Origin: JAJCZZ01 sp964569085
GTDB taxonomy: Bacteria; Gemmatimonadota; Gemmatimonadetes; Longimicrobiales; Gaopeijiaceae
NCBI GenBank assembly: GCA_964569085.1
Contig: CAZMTA010000010.1
Span: 1 to 64,000, forward strand
Reading direction: 5' to 3'
DNA length: 64,000 nt
The notes under the pieces are model-generated. The model did not search any database. It had not been told where the DNA came from and was given only the letters and a program-made list of their open reading frames with translations. Within the stretch, counting starts at the first letter, position 1. Every line of letters starts with the position of its first letter. The position numbers were made by a program, and so were the translations under genes. This document shows, piece after piece, positions 52,321-61,000 of the stretch.

Positions 52321-54369
52321 GTGGCCAACCGCCTCCAGCACGAGACCAGCCCCTACCTCCTCCAGCACGCCGACAACCCGGTGGACTGGTATCCGTGGGG
52401 TCCCGAGGCCCGGGAGCGGGCCCGTGAGGAGGGACGCCCGATCCTGCTGAGCATCGGGTACTCGGCGTGCCACTGGTGCCACGTCATGGAGCGGGAGTCC
52501 TTCGAGGACGCGGACACCGCCGCCCTCATGAACCGGCTCTTCGTGAACGTGAAGGTCGACCGGGAGGAACGGCCCGACGTGGACCAGGTCTACATGCGCG
52601 CCGTCCAGGCGATGACGGGCGGGGGCGGCTGGCCCCTCACGGTCTTCCTCACCCCGGAGGGCGTACCCTACTACGGCGGCACGTACTACCCGCCGGAGCC
52701 GAGGCCGGGCATGCCGTCGTTCCGCCAGGTGCTGGAAGGGGCGGCCCGCGCGTTCTCGGACCGCCCCGACGACGTGGCCCGCGCCGGCGAGCAGCTCCTG
52801 GAGGCGCTGGAGCGCGCGTCCCGGGGGCCCGGCGGGGCGGCGGCCGACGCCGTGGACCCCGGGCTGCTGGAGCAGGCGGCCGGCGCGCTCGCCCGCCGCT
52901 ACGACCCGGCCCACGGAGGCTTCGGCGGAGCGCCCAAGTTCCCCCAGCCGGCGCTCGTCGAGCTCCTGCTGCGGCACCACCTCCGCGCCGGCGAGCCCCG
53001 GAGCCTGGAGATGGCGGTCCACACCCTCCGGCGCATGGCCGCGGGCGGGATGCGGGACCACCTGGGGGGCGGCTTCCACCGCTACTCCGTGGACGCCCGC
53101 TGGCTCGTGCCCCACTTCGAGAAGATGCTCTACGACAACGCCCTCCTGGCCCGGGCGTACCTGGACGCCTGGAGGGTCACGGGCGCCGACGACCTCCGGG
53201 AGGTGGCCGAGTCCACCCTGGACTGGATCCTGGCCGACATGACGTCGCCGGAGGGCGGCTTCTACAGCGCCCGGGACGCCGACTCCGAGGGGGAGGAGGG
53301 CGCCTTCTACGTCTGGACGCCCGAGGAGGTGGACGAGGCGCTCGACCGGGACGCGGACCTGGTCCGCCGCGCGTACGACGTGACCCCGGGCGGGAACTTC
53401 GAGGGGAAGAGCATCCTCCACCTCCCCCGGGAGCTGGACGCGGTGGCCCGGGAGGAGGGGGTGAAGCCGGACGAGCTCCGGGCCCGTCTGGCCGCCGCCC
53501 GGGCCCGCCTCCTGGAGGCGCGGGCGGAGCGGGAGCCGCCGCTCCGGGACGAGAAGATCCTGACGAGCTGGAGCGCCTTCACGGTGCGGGCTCTGGCCGA
53601 GGCCGCCGCCGTCCTGGGCCGGGACGACTACCGGGAGGCGGCGGTCCGGGGCGGGCGGTTCCTGGTGGAGGCCATGCGCCCCGCCGGGGAGCTGCTCCAC
53701 GTGCACGCCGCCGGCGAGGCGCGGATCCCGGGCTTCCTCGACGACCACGCCGCCCTGGCCAACGCGCTGGTCTCCCTCCACGAGGCCACCCTGGACCCCG
53801 TCTGGCTGGGGCCCCTGCACGAGGTGTGTGGTGCCCTGCTGCGGGACTTCTGGACCGAGGAGGACGCGCTCTTCCACGACACCGCCCGGGGCGCCGAGCG
53901 CCTCATCGTCCGCCCCCGGGACGCGCTGGACCTGGCGACCCCCTCGGGCAACTCCCTGGCCGCGGAGTCCCTCTGGCGGGCGGGCCGCCTCCTGGACGAG
54001 GAGAGATGGCGTGAGGTGGCCCGTTCCGTCGTGCTCCGCGAGGCGGCCACGGTCCGGGAGCACCCCTCGGCCTACGGGCGGCTCCTGTGCGCCGCGGACC
54101 GCATGGTGGCGGAGCCCCGGGAGGTTGCGGTGGTGGGCCCCCGGGACGACCCGCGGACCCGGGCCCTCCAGGCGACCGCCATGGCACGCTTCTTCCCGGA
54201 TCTGGTGGTGGCGGGCCGGGAGGAGGGAGAGCCCCTCCCCCGCCCCGTCCCGCTCCTGGAGGGGCGGGGCGCGAAGGACGGCGTCCCGGCGGCGTGGGCC
54301 TGCCGGGGCTACGCCTGCCGGACCCCGGTGACGGAGCCGGACGCCCTCGCCGAGGCGCTGGGCGACTGA
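52321..54369 (+). CDS. DUF255 thioredoxin-like/YyaL-family protein
   Basis: This 682-residue protein has an N-terminal thioredoxin-like domain (about 1-160) with LLSIGYSACHWCHVMERESFED (part; Cys50 and Cys53). A long (alpha/alpha)6-barrel domain follows, related to N-acylglucosamine epimerase-like folds (about 170-650; LVPHFEKMLYDNALLARAYL, partly). It fits the YyaL/SPATA20 family, whose reaction is unknown. GTG start with AGGAG seven bases upstream. By context it is a single gene, divergent from the GspG-like run. Confidence 0.88.
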   Translation: MANRLQHETSPYLLQHADNPVDWYPWGPEARERAREEGRPILLSIGYSACHWCHVMERESFEDADTAALMNRLFVNVKVDREERPDVDQVYMRAVQAMTGGGGWPLTVFLTPEGVPYYGGTYYPPEPRPGMPSFRQVLEGAARAFSDRPDDVARAGEQLLEALERASRGPGGAAADAVDPGLLEQAAGALARRYDPAHGGFGGAPKFPQPALVELLLRHHLRAGEPRSLEMAVHTLRRMAAGGMRDHLGGGFHRYSVDARWLVPHFEKMLYDNALLARAYLDAWRVTGADDLREVAESTLDWILADMTSPEGGFYSARDADSEGEEGAFYVWTPEEVDEALDRDADLVRRAYDVTPGGNFEGKSILHLPRELDAVAREEGVKPDELRARLAAARARLLEARAEREPPLRDEKILTSWSAFTVRALAEAAAVLGRDDYREAAVRGGRFLVEAMRPAGELLHVHAAGEARIPGFLDDHAALANALVSLHEATLDPVWLGPLHEVCGALLRDFWTEEDALFHDTARGAERLIVRPRDALDLATPSGNSLAAESLWRAGRLLDEERWREVARSVVLREAATVREHPSAYGRLLCAADRMVAEPREVAVVGPRDDPRTRALQATAMARFFPDLVVAGREEGEPLPRPVPLLEGRGAKDGVPAAWACRGYACRTPVTEPDALAEALGD

Positions 54370-54381
54370 CCCGGGAGGCGG

Positions 54382-54411
54382 TGGACCCGACTCGCCGACT
54401 CGGGCTATGTT
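54382..54411 (+). promoter_or_regulatory. Candidate promoter of the E1 gene
   Basis: TGGACC (54382-54387), an 18-bp spacer and TATGTT (54406-54411) lie between the DUF255 stop and the E1 ATG. The predicted leader is about 30 bases. It fits the promoters seen elsewhere here, with a weaker -35. Confidence 0.45.
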
Positions 54412-54447
54412 TTCACGCTGGCCATCATTCCTCCCACCCGGGTATTC

Positions 54448-56580
54448 ATGGCGACGAAGGAACGAGAGATCACGGAAGGGCTCGACCTGGCGGGGCTTTC
54501 TCCGGAGCGGCTGCTCCGACTCTACCGCACCATGGTCACCTCGCGGCGCATCGACGACCGGGAGATGAGCCTCAAGCGACAGAACAAGGTCTTCTTCCAG
54601 ATCTCCAGCGCCGGCCACGAGGCCATCGGGGCCGCCCTGGCCGAGCACTGCAAGCCGGGCCACGACTGGTTCTACTTCTACTATCGGGACCGGGCCTTCG
54701 CGCTGGCGCTGGGCCAGACGCCGCTGGACCACCTGCTCCAGGCGGTGGCCGCGGCCGACGATCCCGCCTCCGGGGGCCGGCAGATGCCCGCCCACTTCGG
54801 GGACGTGCGCTACAACATCGCCAACACCTCCTCCCCCACGGGCACGCAGTTCCTGCAGGCCGTGGGCAGCGCCGAGGCCGGCCTCCGGGTGAGCCGGGTT
54901 CCGGAGCTCCAGGAGGTCGTGGACGGCTTCCACGACGACGAGATCGTGGTGGTCACCACCGGGGACGGCACCACCTCCGAGGGTGAGTTCTGGGAGTCGC
55001 TGAACACGGCGTGCAACCTGGAGCTCCCGGTGGTCTACGTGGTGGAGGACAACGGGTTCGCCATCAGCGTGCCCGTCTCGGTCCAGACCGCCGGCGGGAG
55101 CATCTCCAAGCTGGTGTCCGGCTTCCCGGGCCTGAAGATCCTGGAGTGCGACGGCACCGACGTGGTGGAGATGTACCGCACCGCCGGCGAGGGCGTGGCC
55201 TACGCCCGCGAGCGGAAGGGCCCCGTGCTCATCCACGCCCACTGCACCCGCCCCTACTCCCACTCCATGTCCGACGACGAGCGGATGTACCGCACGGACG
55301 AGGAGCGGGAGGCCCAGGACGCGCGCTGCCCCCTCAAGCGGACGCGCTCGCTCCTGGTGGAGACCGGGATCGCCTCCGCCGAGGAGCTGGACGAGCTCGA
55401 GGCGGAGGTGAAGCAGGAGGTGGCCGACGCCACGGACGAGGCGCTGGAGCGCCCCCAGCCCGAGGCGTCCACGGCCATGGACCACCTCTACTCCGAGGAC
55501 GTGGACCCCACGTCCGCGGACTTCGACACCGAGGACGAGCCCGACTACCAGGACGATCGGGCCCTCACCATGGTGGACCTCCTCAACGCCTGCCTCCGGG
55601 ACGAGATGGAGCGCGACCCGCGCATCGTCGTCTTCGGAGAGGACGTGGCCGACGCCCGGGACGAGGTGCTGGGCAAGGTCAAGGGGAAGGGTGGCGTCTT
55701 CAAGGTCACCCACGGCCTGCAGGAGCGGTTCGGCTCGGACCGGGTCTACAACTCCCCCCTGGCCGAGGCCAACATCGTGGGCCGGGCCATCGGGATGGCC
55801 GTGCGGGGCCTCCGCCCCGTGGTCGAGATCCAGTTCTTCGACTACATCTGGCCGGCCATGCAGCAGATCCGGAACGAGCTGGCCACGCTCCGCTACCGCT
55901 CGGCCGGGCACTACCAGGCGCCGGTGGTCATCCGGGTGACGTACGGCGGGTACCTGAAGGGTGGCGCCATCTACCACTCCCAGACCGGCGAGACGCTCTT
56001 CACCCACACGCCGGGGCTGCGGGTGGTCATGCCCGCCACGGCGGAGGACGCCAACGGGCTCCTGCGCACCGCCATCCGGTGCGACGATCCGGTGCTCTTC
56101 CTGGAGCACAAGCACCTCTACCGGCAGGTGTACAACAAGGGCCGCAACCCGGGCCCCGAGTACATGATCCCCTTCGGCAAGGCCCGGGTGGCGCGGGAGG
56201 GGTCGGACGTCACCGTGGTGACGTGCGGCGCGCTGGTGAAGCGCACCCTCGACGCCGCCAAGATCGCCGCGGCCGAGCACGGCATCGACGTCGAGGTCAT
56301 CGACCTGCGCACGGTGCAGCCCTTCGACATGGAGCGCATCGCCGACTCCGTGAAGAAGACCAACAAGGTCATGGTGGCCCACGAGGACAGCCTCTCGTGG
56401 GGCATCGGCTCGGAGATCGCGGCGCGCATCGCCGACGAGCTCTTCCCCTGGCTCGACGGGCCCGTGAAGCGGGTGGCCTCCCTGGACACGTGGGTGGCCT
56501 ACGCCCCGGACCTCGAGCAGGAGATCCTCCCGCAGGTCCAGGATGTGCTGGACGGCATCGTGGAGCTGGCCGCCTTCTAG
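54448..56580 (+). CDS. 2-oxoacid dehydrogenase E1, alpha and beta parts fused (branched-chain type)
   Basis: This 710-residue protein joins an E1-alpha part (about 1-340) and an E1-beta part (about 370-710), usually two genes. Thiamine-diphosphate binding is clear: TTGDGTTSEGEFWESLNTACN (part, 171-190) and EDNGFAIS. FFQISSAGHEA and FYFYYRDRA in the alpha half, and VFGEDVADARDEVLGKVKGKGG (part) with EANIVGRAIGMA in the beta half, fit branched-chain 2-oxoacid dehydrogenase better than pyruvate dehydrogenase. It decarboxylates branched 2-oxoacids to make acyl-CoA starters. E2 and E3 are not in the window. Confidence 0.88.
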   Translation: MATKEREITEGLDLAGLSPERLLRLYRTMVTSRRIDDREMSLKRQNKVFFQISSAGHEAIGAALAEHCKPGHDWFYFYYRDRAFALALGQTPLDHLLQAVAAADDPASGGRQMPAHFGDVRYNIANTSSPTGTQFLQAVGSAEAGLRVSRVPELQEVVDGFHDDEIVVVTTGDGTTSEGEFWESLNTACNLELPVVYVVEDNGFAISVPVSVQTAGGSISKLVSGFPGLKILECDGTDVVEMYRTAGEGVAYARERKGPVLIHAHCTRPYSHSMSDDERMYRTDEEREAQDARCPLKRTRSLLVETGIASAEELDELEAEVKQEVADATDEALERPQPEASTAMDHLYSEDVDPTSADFDTEDEPDYQDDRALTMVDLLNACLRDEMERDPRIVVFGEDVADARDEVLGKVKGKGGVFKVTHGLQERFGSDRVYNSPLAEANIVGRAIGMAVRGLRPVVEIQFFDYIWPAMQQIRNELATLRYRSAGHYQAPVVIRVTYGGYLKGGAIYHSQTGETLFTHTPGLRVVMPATAEDANGLLRTAIRCDDPVLFLEHKHLYRQVYNKGRNPGPEYMIPFGKARVAREGSDVTVVTCGALVKRTLDAAKIAAAEHGIDVEVIDLRTVQPFDMERIADSVKKTNKVMVAHEDSLSWGIGSEIAARIADELFPWLDGPVKRVASLDTWVAYAPDLEQEILPQVQDVLDGIVELAAF

Positions 56581-56591
56581 AGGGATCGAGG

Positions 56592-57434
56592 GTGGTCGGA
56601 GCGGGGGAGCGCGCACGCGGGAGCGGCGGCGGCCGGACGGTCGTCGCCGCTCTTGCGTTGGGGGGGGTGCTGCTGGCCTCCGCCTGCGCGTCGAGCCGGG
56701 TCTACGCCGACCCCGACGGGCCCCGCTGGGCCGGACCGGGCGGGGCGCCGCCGCCCTCCACCCCCGGGCCCGACACGCTCCGCGTCGCGTCGTTCAACCT
56801 GGAATTCGGGGAGGACGTGGAGGGAGCCATCGAGGTCCTGACCTCCCAGCCCGAGCTGGCCGCCGCCGACGTCGTCCTCCTCCAGGAGATGGACGAGGCG
56901 GGCACGGAGCGGGTGGCCCGGGCGCTGGGCATGGGGTGGGTCTACTATCCGGCCGGCTACCGGTACGCCAGCGAGCGCAACTTCGGCAACGCCGTCCTCT
57001 CCCGCTGGCCCATCGTGGACGACGCCAAGGTCCTCCTCCCCTACACCGCCGTCTTCGGCCGCTCCCGCCGGATCGCCACCGCGGCCACGATCGAGGTGGA
57101 CGGGACCCCGGTGCGGGTGTACTCGGTGCACCTGGCCACCCCGGTCAACCAGGCCTTCCCCGAGCGCCGGGAGCAGATGCGGACCGTGCTCCGGGACGCG
57201 GAGGCGTGGCCCAGGGTGGTGGTGGGGGGGGACCTGAACAGCGGGGGCATGGGGGACCTCCTCCTGGACCGCGGCTACGCCTGGCCCACCCGGGAGGGCC
57301 CCCGCACCCTGCTCTTCGGGCGTTGGGACCACGTCTTCTTCCGGGGCCTCGAGCCCCTGGACGCCGGCACCGGCCGGGACGTGGCCGACGCCAGCGACCA
57401 CCGGCCGGTCTGGGCGGTGGGGATCGTCCGGTAG
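56592..57434 (+). CDS. Lipoprotein endonuclease/exonuclease/phosphatase-family protein
   Basis: This 280-residue protein has a GTG start 12 bases after the E1 stop, so it is probably co-transcribed. The signal ends at the lipobox-like LASAC near residue 34. The EEP fold shows VASFNLEFGE (Asn), LLQEMDE (Glu), SVHLATP, VVGGDLNSGG (Asp-x-Asn) and ASDHRPVWA (Asp-His), the full metal-catalytic set. It should cut phosphodiesters outside the cytoplasm; the substrate could be nucleic acid or sphingomyelin-like lipid. Confidence 0.82.
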   Translation: MVGAGERARGSGGGRTVVAALALGGVLLASACASSRVYADPDGPRWAGPGGAPPPSTPGPDTLRVASFNLEFGEDVEGAIEVLTSQPELAAADVVLLQEMDEAGTERVARALGMGWVYYPAGYRYASERNFGNAVLSRWPIVDDAKVLLPYTAVFGRSRRIATAATIEVDGTPVRVYSVHLATPVNQAFPERREQMRTVLRDAEAWPRVVVGGDLNSGGMGDLLLDRGYAWPTREGPRTLLFGRWDHVFFRGLEPLDAGTGRDVADASDHRPVWAVGIVR

Positions 57435-57437
57435 GAG

Positions 57438-57453
57438 CCCCGGGCGCCCGGGG
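57438..57453. terminator. GC palindrome between convergent genes
   Basis: CCCCGGGCGCCCGGGG is a perfect 16-base palindrome four bases past the EEP stop, before the end of the convergent barrel gene. It can fold as a six-bp stem with a GCGC loop. No T-run is present. Confidence 0.4.
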
Positions 57454-57480
57454 AAGGAGCGCCCGGATCCGCGCCACGGC

Positions 57481-57999
57481 TCAGAAGCGGATCCCGATGG
57501 TCAGGGGGAACGTCCGGACGTCGCCCACGTCCCGGGAGACGTTGACGAGGCGCGCCTCCGCGAACCCGCCGAAGCCCAGGAGCCCCAGGTCCACCCCGAT
57601 GCCGGCATGGTACCCCACGTCGGTGGTGGCGCCCACGGCGTCGATCTCGTCGGAGAAGTCCAGGCGATAGCTCCCCACCCCCGCCAGGACGTACGGCGAG
57701 ACGCCCAGGCCGCCGAGGCCCAGGACCGCGCTCAGGTTGCCGCCGAGAAGGGTGGCGTGTCCGTCGCTGAGCTCCTTGGCCGGGAAGCGGCTGGCCTCGC
57801 CCTCCGCCCGGAAGGAGAGGGGGAAGAGGGGGAAGCCGAGCTGGATGCCCGCGCGCCCCTGGTAGCCCGACTCCACCACGTCGCCGAAGTCGCCGACGGG
57901 GCTGCTGAGCCCCCCGCCGAGCTGGACGCGGAGCTGGGCGGACGCCGGGGCGGCCCCCAGCGCGAGGAGCAGGAAGATGGGAAGGATGGTGCGGCGCAT
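57481..57999 (-). CDS. Small outer-membrane beta-barrel protein
   Basis: This 172-residue protein has a signal peptide (ending PASAQ near residue 22) and then alternating hydrophobic strands with Gly/aromatic turns, as in eight-strand barrels. It ends PLTIGIRF with C-terminal Phe. AGGAG is seven bases before the ATG. It lies 32 bases after the stop of the giant TPR-glycosidase gene, probably co-transcribed. It may be a small partner barrel; its function is not readable. Confidence 0.75.
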   Translation of the reverse strand: MRRTILPIFLLLALGAAPASAQLRVQLGGGLSSPVGDFGDVVESGYQGRAGIQLGFPLFPLSFRAEGEASRFPAKELSDGHATLLGGNLSAVLGLGGLGVSPYVLAGVGSYRLDFSDEIDAVGATTDVGYHAGIGVDLGLLGFGGFAEARLVNVSRDVGDVRTFPLTIGIRF

Positions 58000-58031
58000 G
58001 GTTCGCTCCTCGTCGGTCGAGTCGGTTCCGT

Positions 58032-61000
58032 CTAGAAGACCCAGGAGGCCGCCAGGACCAGCGCCGTGTAGCGGTAGTCGGAGCTCCCGGTGCTGAAGCT
58101 CTGGAGGCCGGTGGTGGAGTACCCCGCCGAGAGGGAAAGCTCCCGGCCGGGCCCCGCCTGCCACGCCACCCGCCCCGAACCCCGGAGCGTGGCGGAGGCC
58201 TCTCCGGCCTCGCCGATACGCTGCAAGCCGGGTGCCGCCTCCACGAGCAGGCTCCAGCTCCCCCGCTCCCCGAGCCAGCGCGCCGTCGCCTCCGCGATGC
58301 CGTAGAAGTCCGGGTCGAAGTAGCCGTCGGTGAGGTCCTCGTCGTAGGAGAAGGTCCGCCCGCCCACGCCGAAGGTCCACGCGCGACCGACGCGGCGCGA
58401 CGCCGAGAGGGCGGCGCTGGTCCGGCGGTTCTCCTCCGTCCCCTCGAGGGTGGCGCGGCCCAGGGCGCCGTCCAGACGCCAGGCCGGCGCCGGGGTCCAC
58501 AGGCCGGTCAGGGAGAGCTCCCGTATGCGCACGCCCACCTGCGCCAGCCGCGCCGTGGCGTCCAGGGCCTCGGAGGACAGGACGGCGGTGGCCCGGACCG
58601 GGTACCGCCCCGGAGAGGCCGCCGAGAGCCGCCACGACGCGAAGGACGAGGCGCCGGTGCCGTCGGTGCGGCTCCGCCCGGCCCCGGCGCCCAGCGTCCA
58701 GCCGGGCTCGAGCTGGACGCTCGCCCCCACCGAGCCGCCCCAGGCCGAGCGCTCCAGGGCGTTCTGGGAGAGGCCCCGGCGGTAGACGTCGGCCCGGAGG
58801 CCCAGCCGCGGCAGCGGGTGCCACTGGGCGCTGGCGGCAGTGGTGACCATCCGGTTGTCGTCCGAGTCCCACTCCAGGGCGAGGCTGGGGCGCACCCGCT
58901 CGCCCAGCGCCGCGTGCACCCACCGGAGCTGCTCCCGGACGTCGGAGTCGGCGGGGTCGAGGCGGCGGGCCTCCTCCAGGACCTCCAGCGCCGCCGCGTT
59001 GCGCCCCTGCCAGCGGAGCGTCTGGGCGAGCCCCGTCAGGGCGCCCACGTCGGCGGGGTCCACCGCCAGCGCCCGGCGGTACGACGCCTCGCCGGCCACG
59101 AGCTCGCCGCGCCAGCTCCGGACCCGCCCCAGGCCACGGAGCGCGTCCAGGTTCTCCGGGTCCGCGTCCAACACCGTGCGGTACTCCCGCTCCGCCTCGT
59201 CCAGACGGTCCGCGAAGGAGAGGACCCGGGCCAGCCCGAGCCGGGCGTCCAGGTCGTCGGGATCGGCGGCCAGGAGGGAGTCGAAGACGGCGCGGGACTC
59301 GTCGAAGCGCTCCGCCCAGGAGAGCACCTGGGCCTGGCTGCGCCGGGCCCCGGCCCGGCCCGGGGCGATGGCCAGGAGCTGGTCGTAGGTGGAGAGGGAG
59401 GCGTCGTAGCGGCCGGCCCACGCCTCGAAGAGCGCCTGGGCCTCCAGCGCCGTGACGTCGCCCGGGTCCTCCTCGAGCACCCGGTCCAGCGCGTCCAGCG
59501 CCGCGTCCAGGTCGCCCCGCCACGCCAGGACCCGGGCCCGGTCCACCCGGGCCGAGACGTTGTCGGGCTGGGCCTCCAGCAAGCGGTCGAAGAGCTCCAG
59601 GGACCCCTCGTAGTCCTCCTCCCACGCCCGCATGAGCGCCAGGCGATGGAGGGCGGCTCCGTCCTCCGGGTTCGCGGCCAGGCGGGCCTGGTAGAGCGTC
59701 CGGGCCCGCTCCAGCTCCCCGGCGCGCCAGGCCGCGTCGGCGGGATCCTCCTGGGAGGCCGCCCGGGCGGCGTCGGGCTCGGGGGCCACCGTCCCGGTCC
59801 CGAAGGGGTCCAGCTCGGCGAAGGTACGGGCCATCACCCGGTAGACGGGCCGGAGGCGGCTCTCCCACGCCGGCTCCTCCCAGGTCTCCCACGAGAAACG
59901 GCCGTGGGCGAGGGCGTCGGAGCCCTCCCCCGCGCCCCGGAGCCCCACCACCAGCCCCACGTCCTCCACCTCGGTGGTCTCGAAGGCTCCGAACACCGAG
60001 TCGGGCCAGGCGCCGGACGGCTCCAGCTGCCAGCGCCCCCCGGGGGCTCGACCCGCGGCGCGCCCCACGTTGTCCTCGCCGGGACCGGAGAGCACGCTGC
60101 GGCTGGAGGGGTCGGTGACGTTCACCAGGAGCCACGGGATGCGGACCTCGAGCACCCGGCCTTCCTCCGCGCGCTGCCAGAACCCGTCGGGCGCGGGGCC
60201 GCCGGGCAGGAGACCCCGGTCGTAGCCCACGGCCAGATGCTCGGTGGAGTCCCGGGAGAAGCGCCGCCGGTTCACCACCACCCGGAGCGTGTCGTACCGG
60301 CCGTCCTCGCCGGGCTCGGTGTAGTACGGGAGGTTGAAGCGCTGCTCCACCCGGGCATGGAAGAGCCCCGCCGGGGGGTTGTCCACCGGAAGCCTGCGGC
60401 CTTCGAGCCCCGTGGCGCCCCGCCCCACCTCCACCTGGCGGAAGGGGTTGGAGGGCGGGTCGGCCAGCACGCGCACCGCGTCGCCGTCGTCCCGGAGGAC
60501 GAACTCCACCCCCACGGGGAGGCGGGGCCCCACGGCCCCGGGCCAGCGCACGTCCCCGGCGTCGGGGTCCAGCACGTCGAAGCCGACGAAGAGGGTGTCG
60601 CCCGGAGCCCGCCCCGGGGCGTCCACCAGCAGCCACAGGTACGCCGCGTCGGCGGCGGCGCGGAGGACCAGGCCGCCCTCGCCACGGGCCACCGGAGGCC
60701 GCGCCCGCCACGCCGGCAGGCGCGCGTCCAGGGTGGCGCCGGGCACCGGCGGGCGGGCGTCCATGGCCCGCATCCCGTAGTGCTGCTCCGCGTCGAGGCG
60801 GTTGTACCAGAGGCGGTTCCGATCCGGGGGGAGCTCGAACTCCAGGGCCACCCAGTTCTTCTTGAACCACTCGTCCATCCAGGCGAACAGCGCGCCCCCG
60901 GCCAGCCCGGCCTCGGCGATCTCCAGCGTCAGGCGCCGGTCGATCCGGGCCATCTCCTCCTCGGTGAGCCCGCCGTGGTGCCATCCCTGGGGCTGGAGGT

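Noticed and set aside
52114..56616. A 1500-residue open frame on the minus strand
   Set aside because: It is antisense to the DUF255 and E1 genes, has His/Val/Gly/Arg-rich low-complexity text, no domain and no start signal. Long antisense frames are expected at this GC content.
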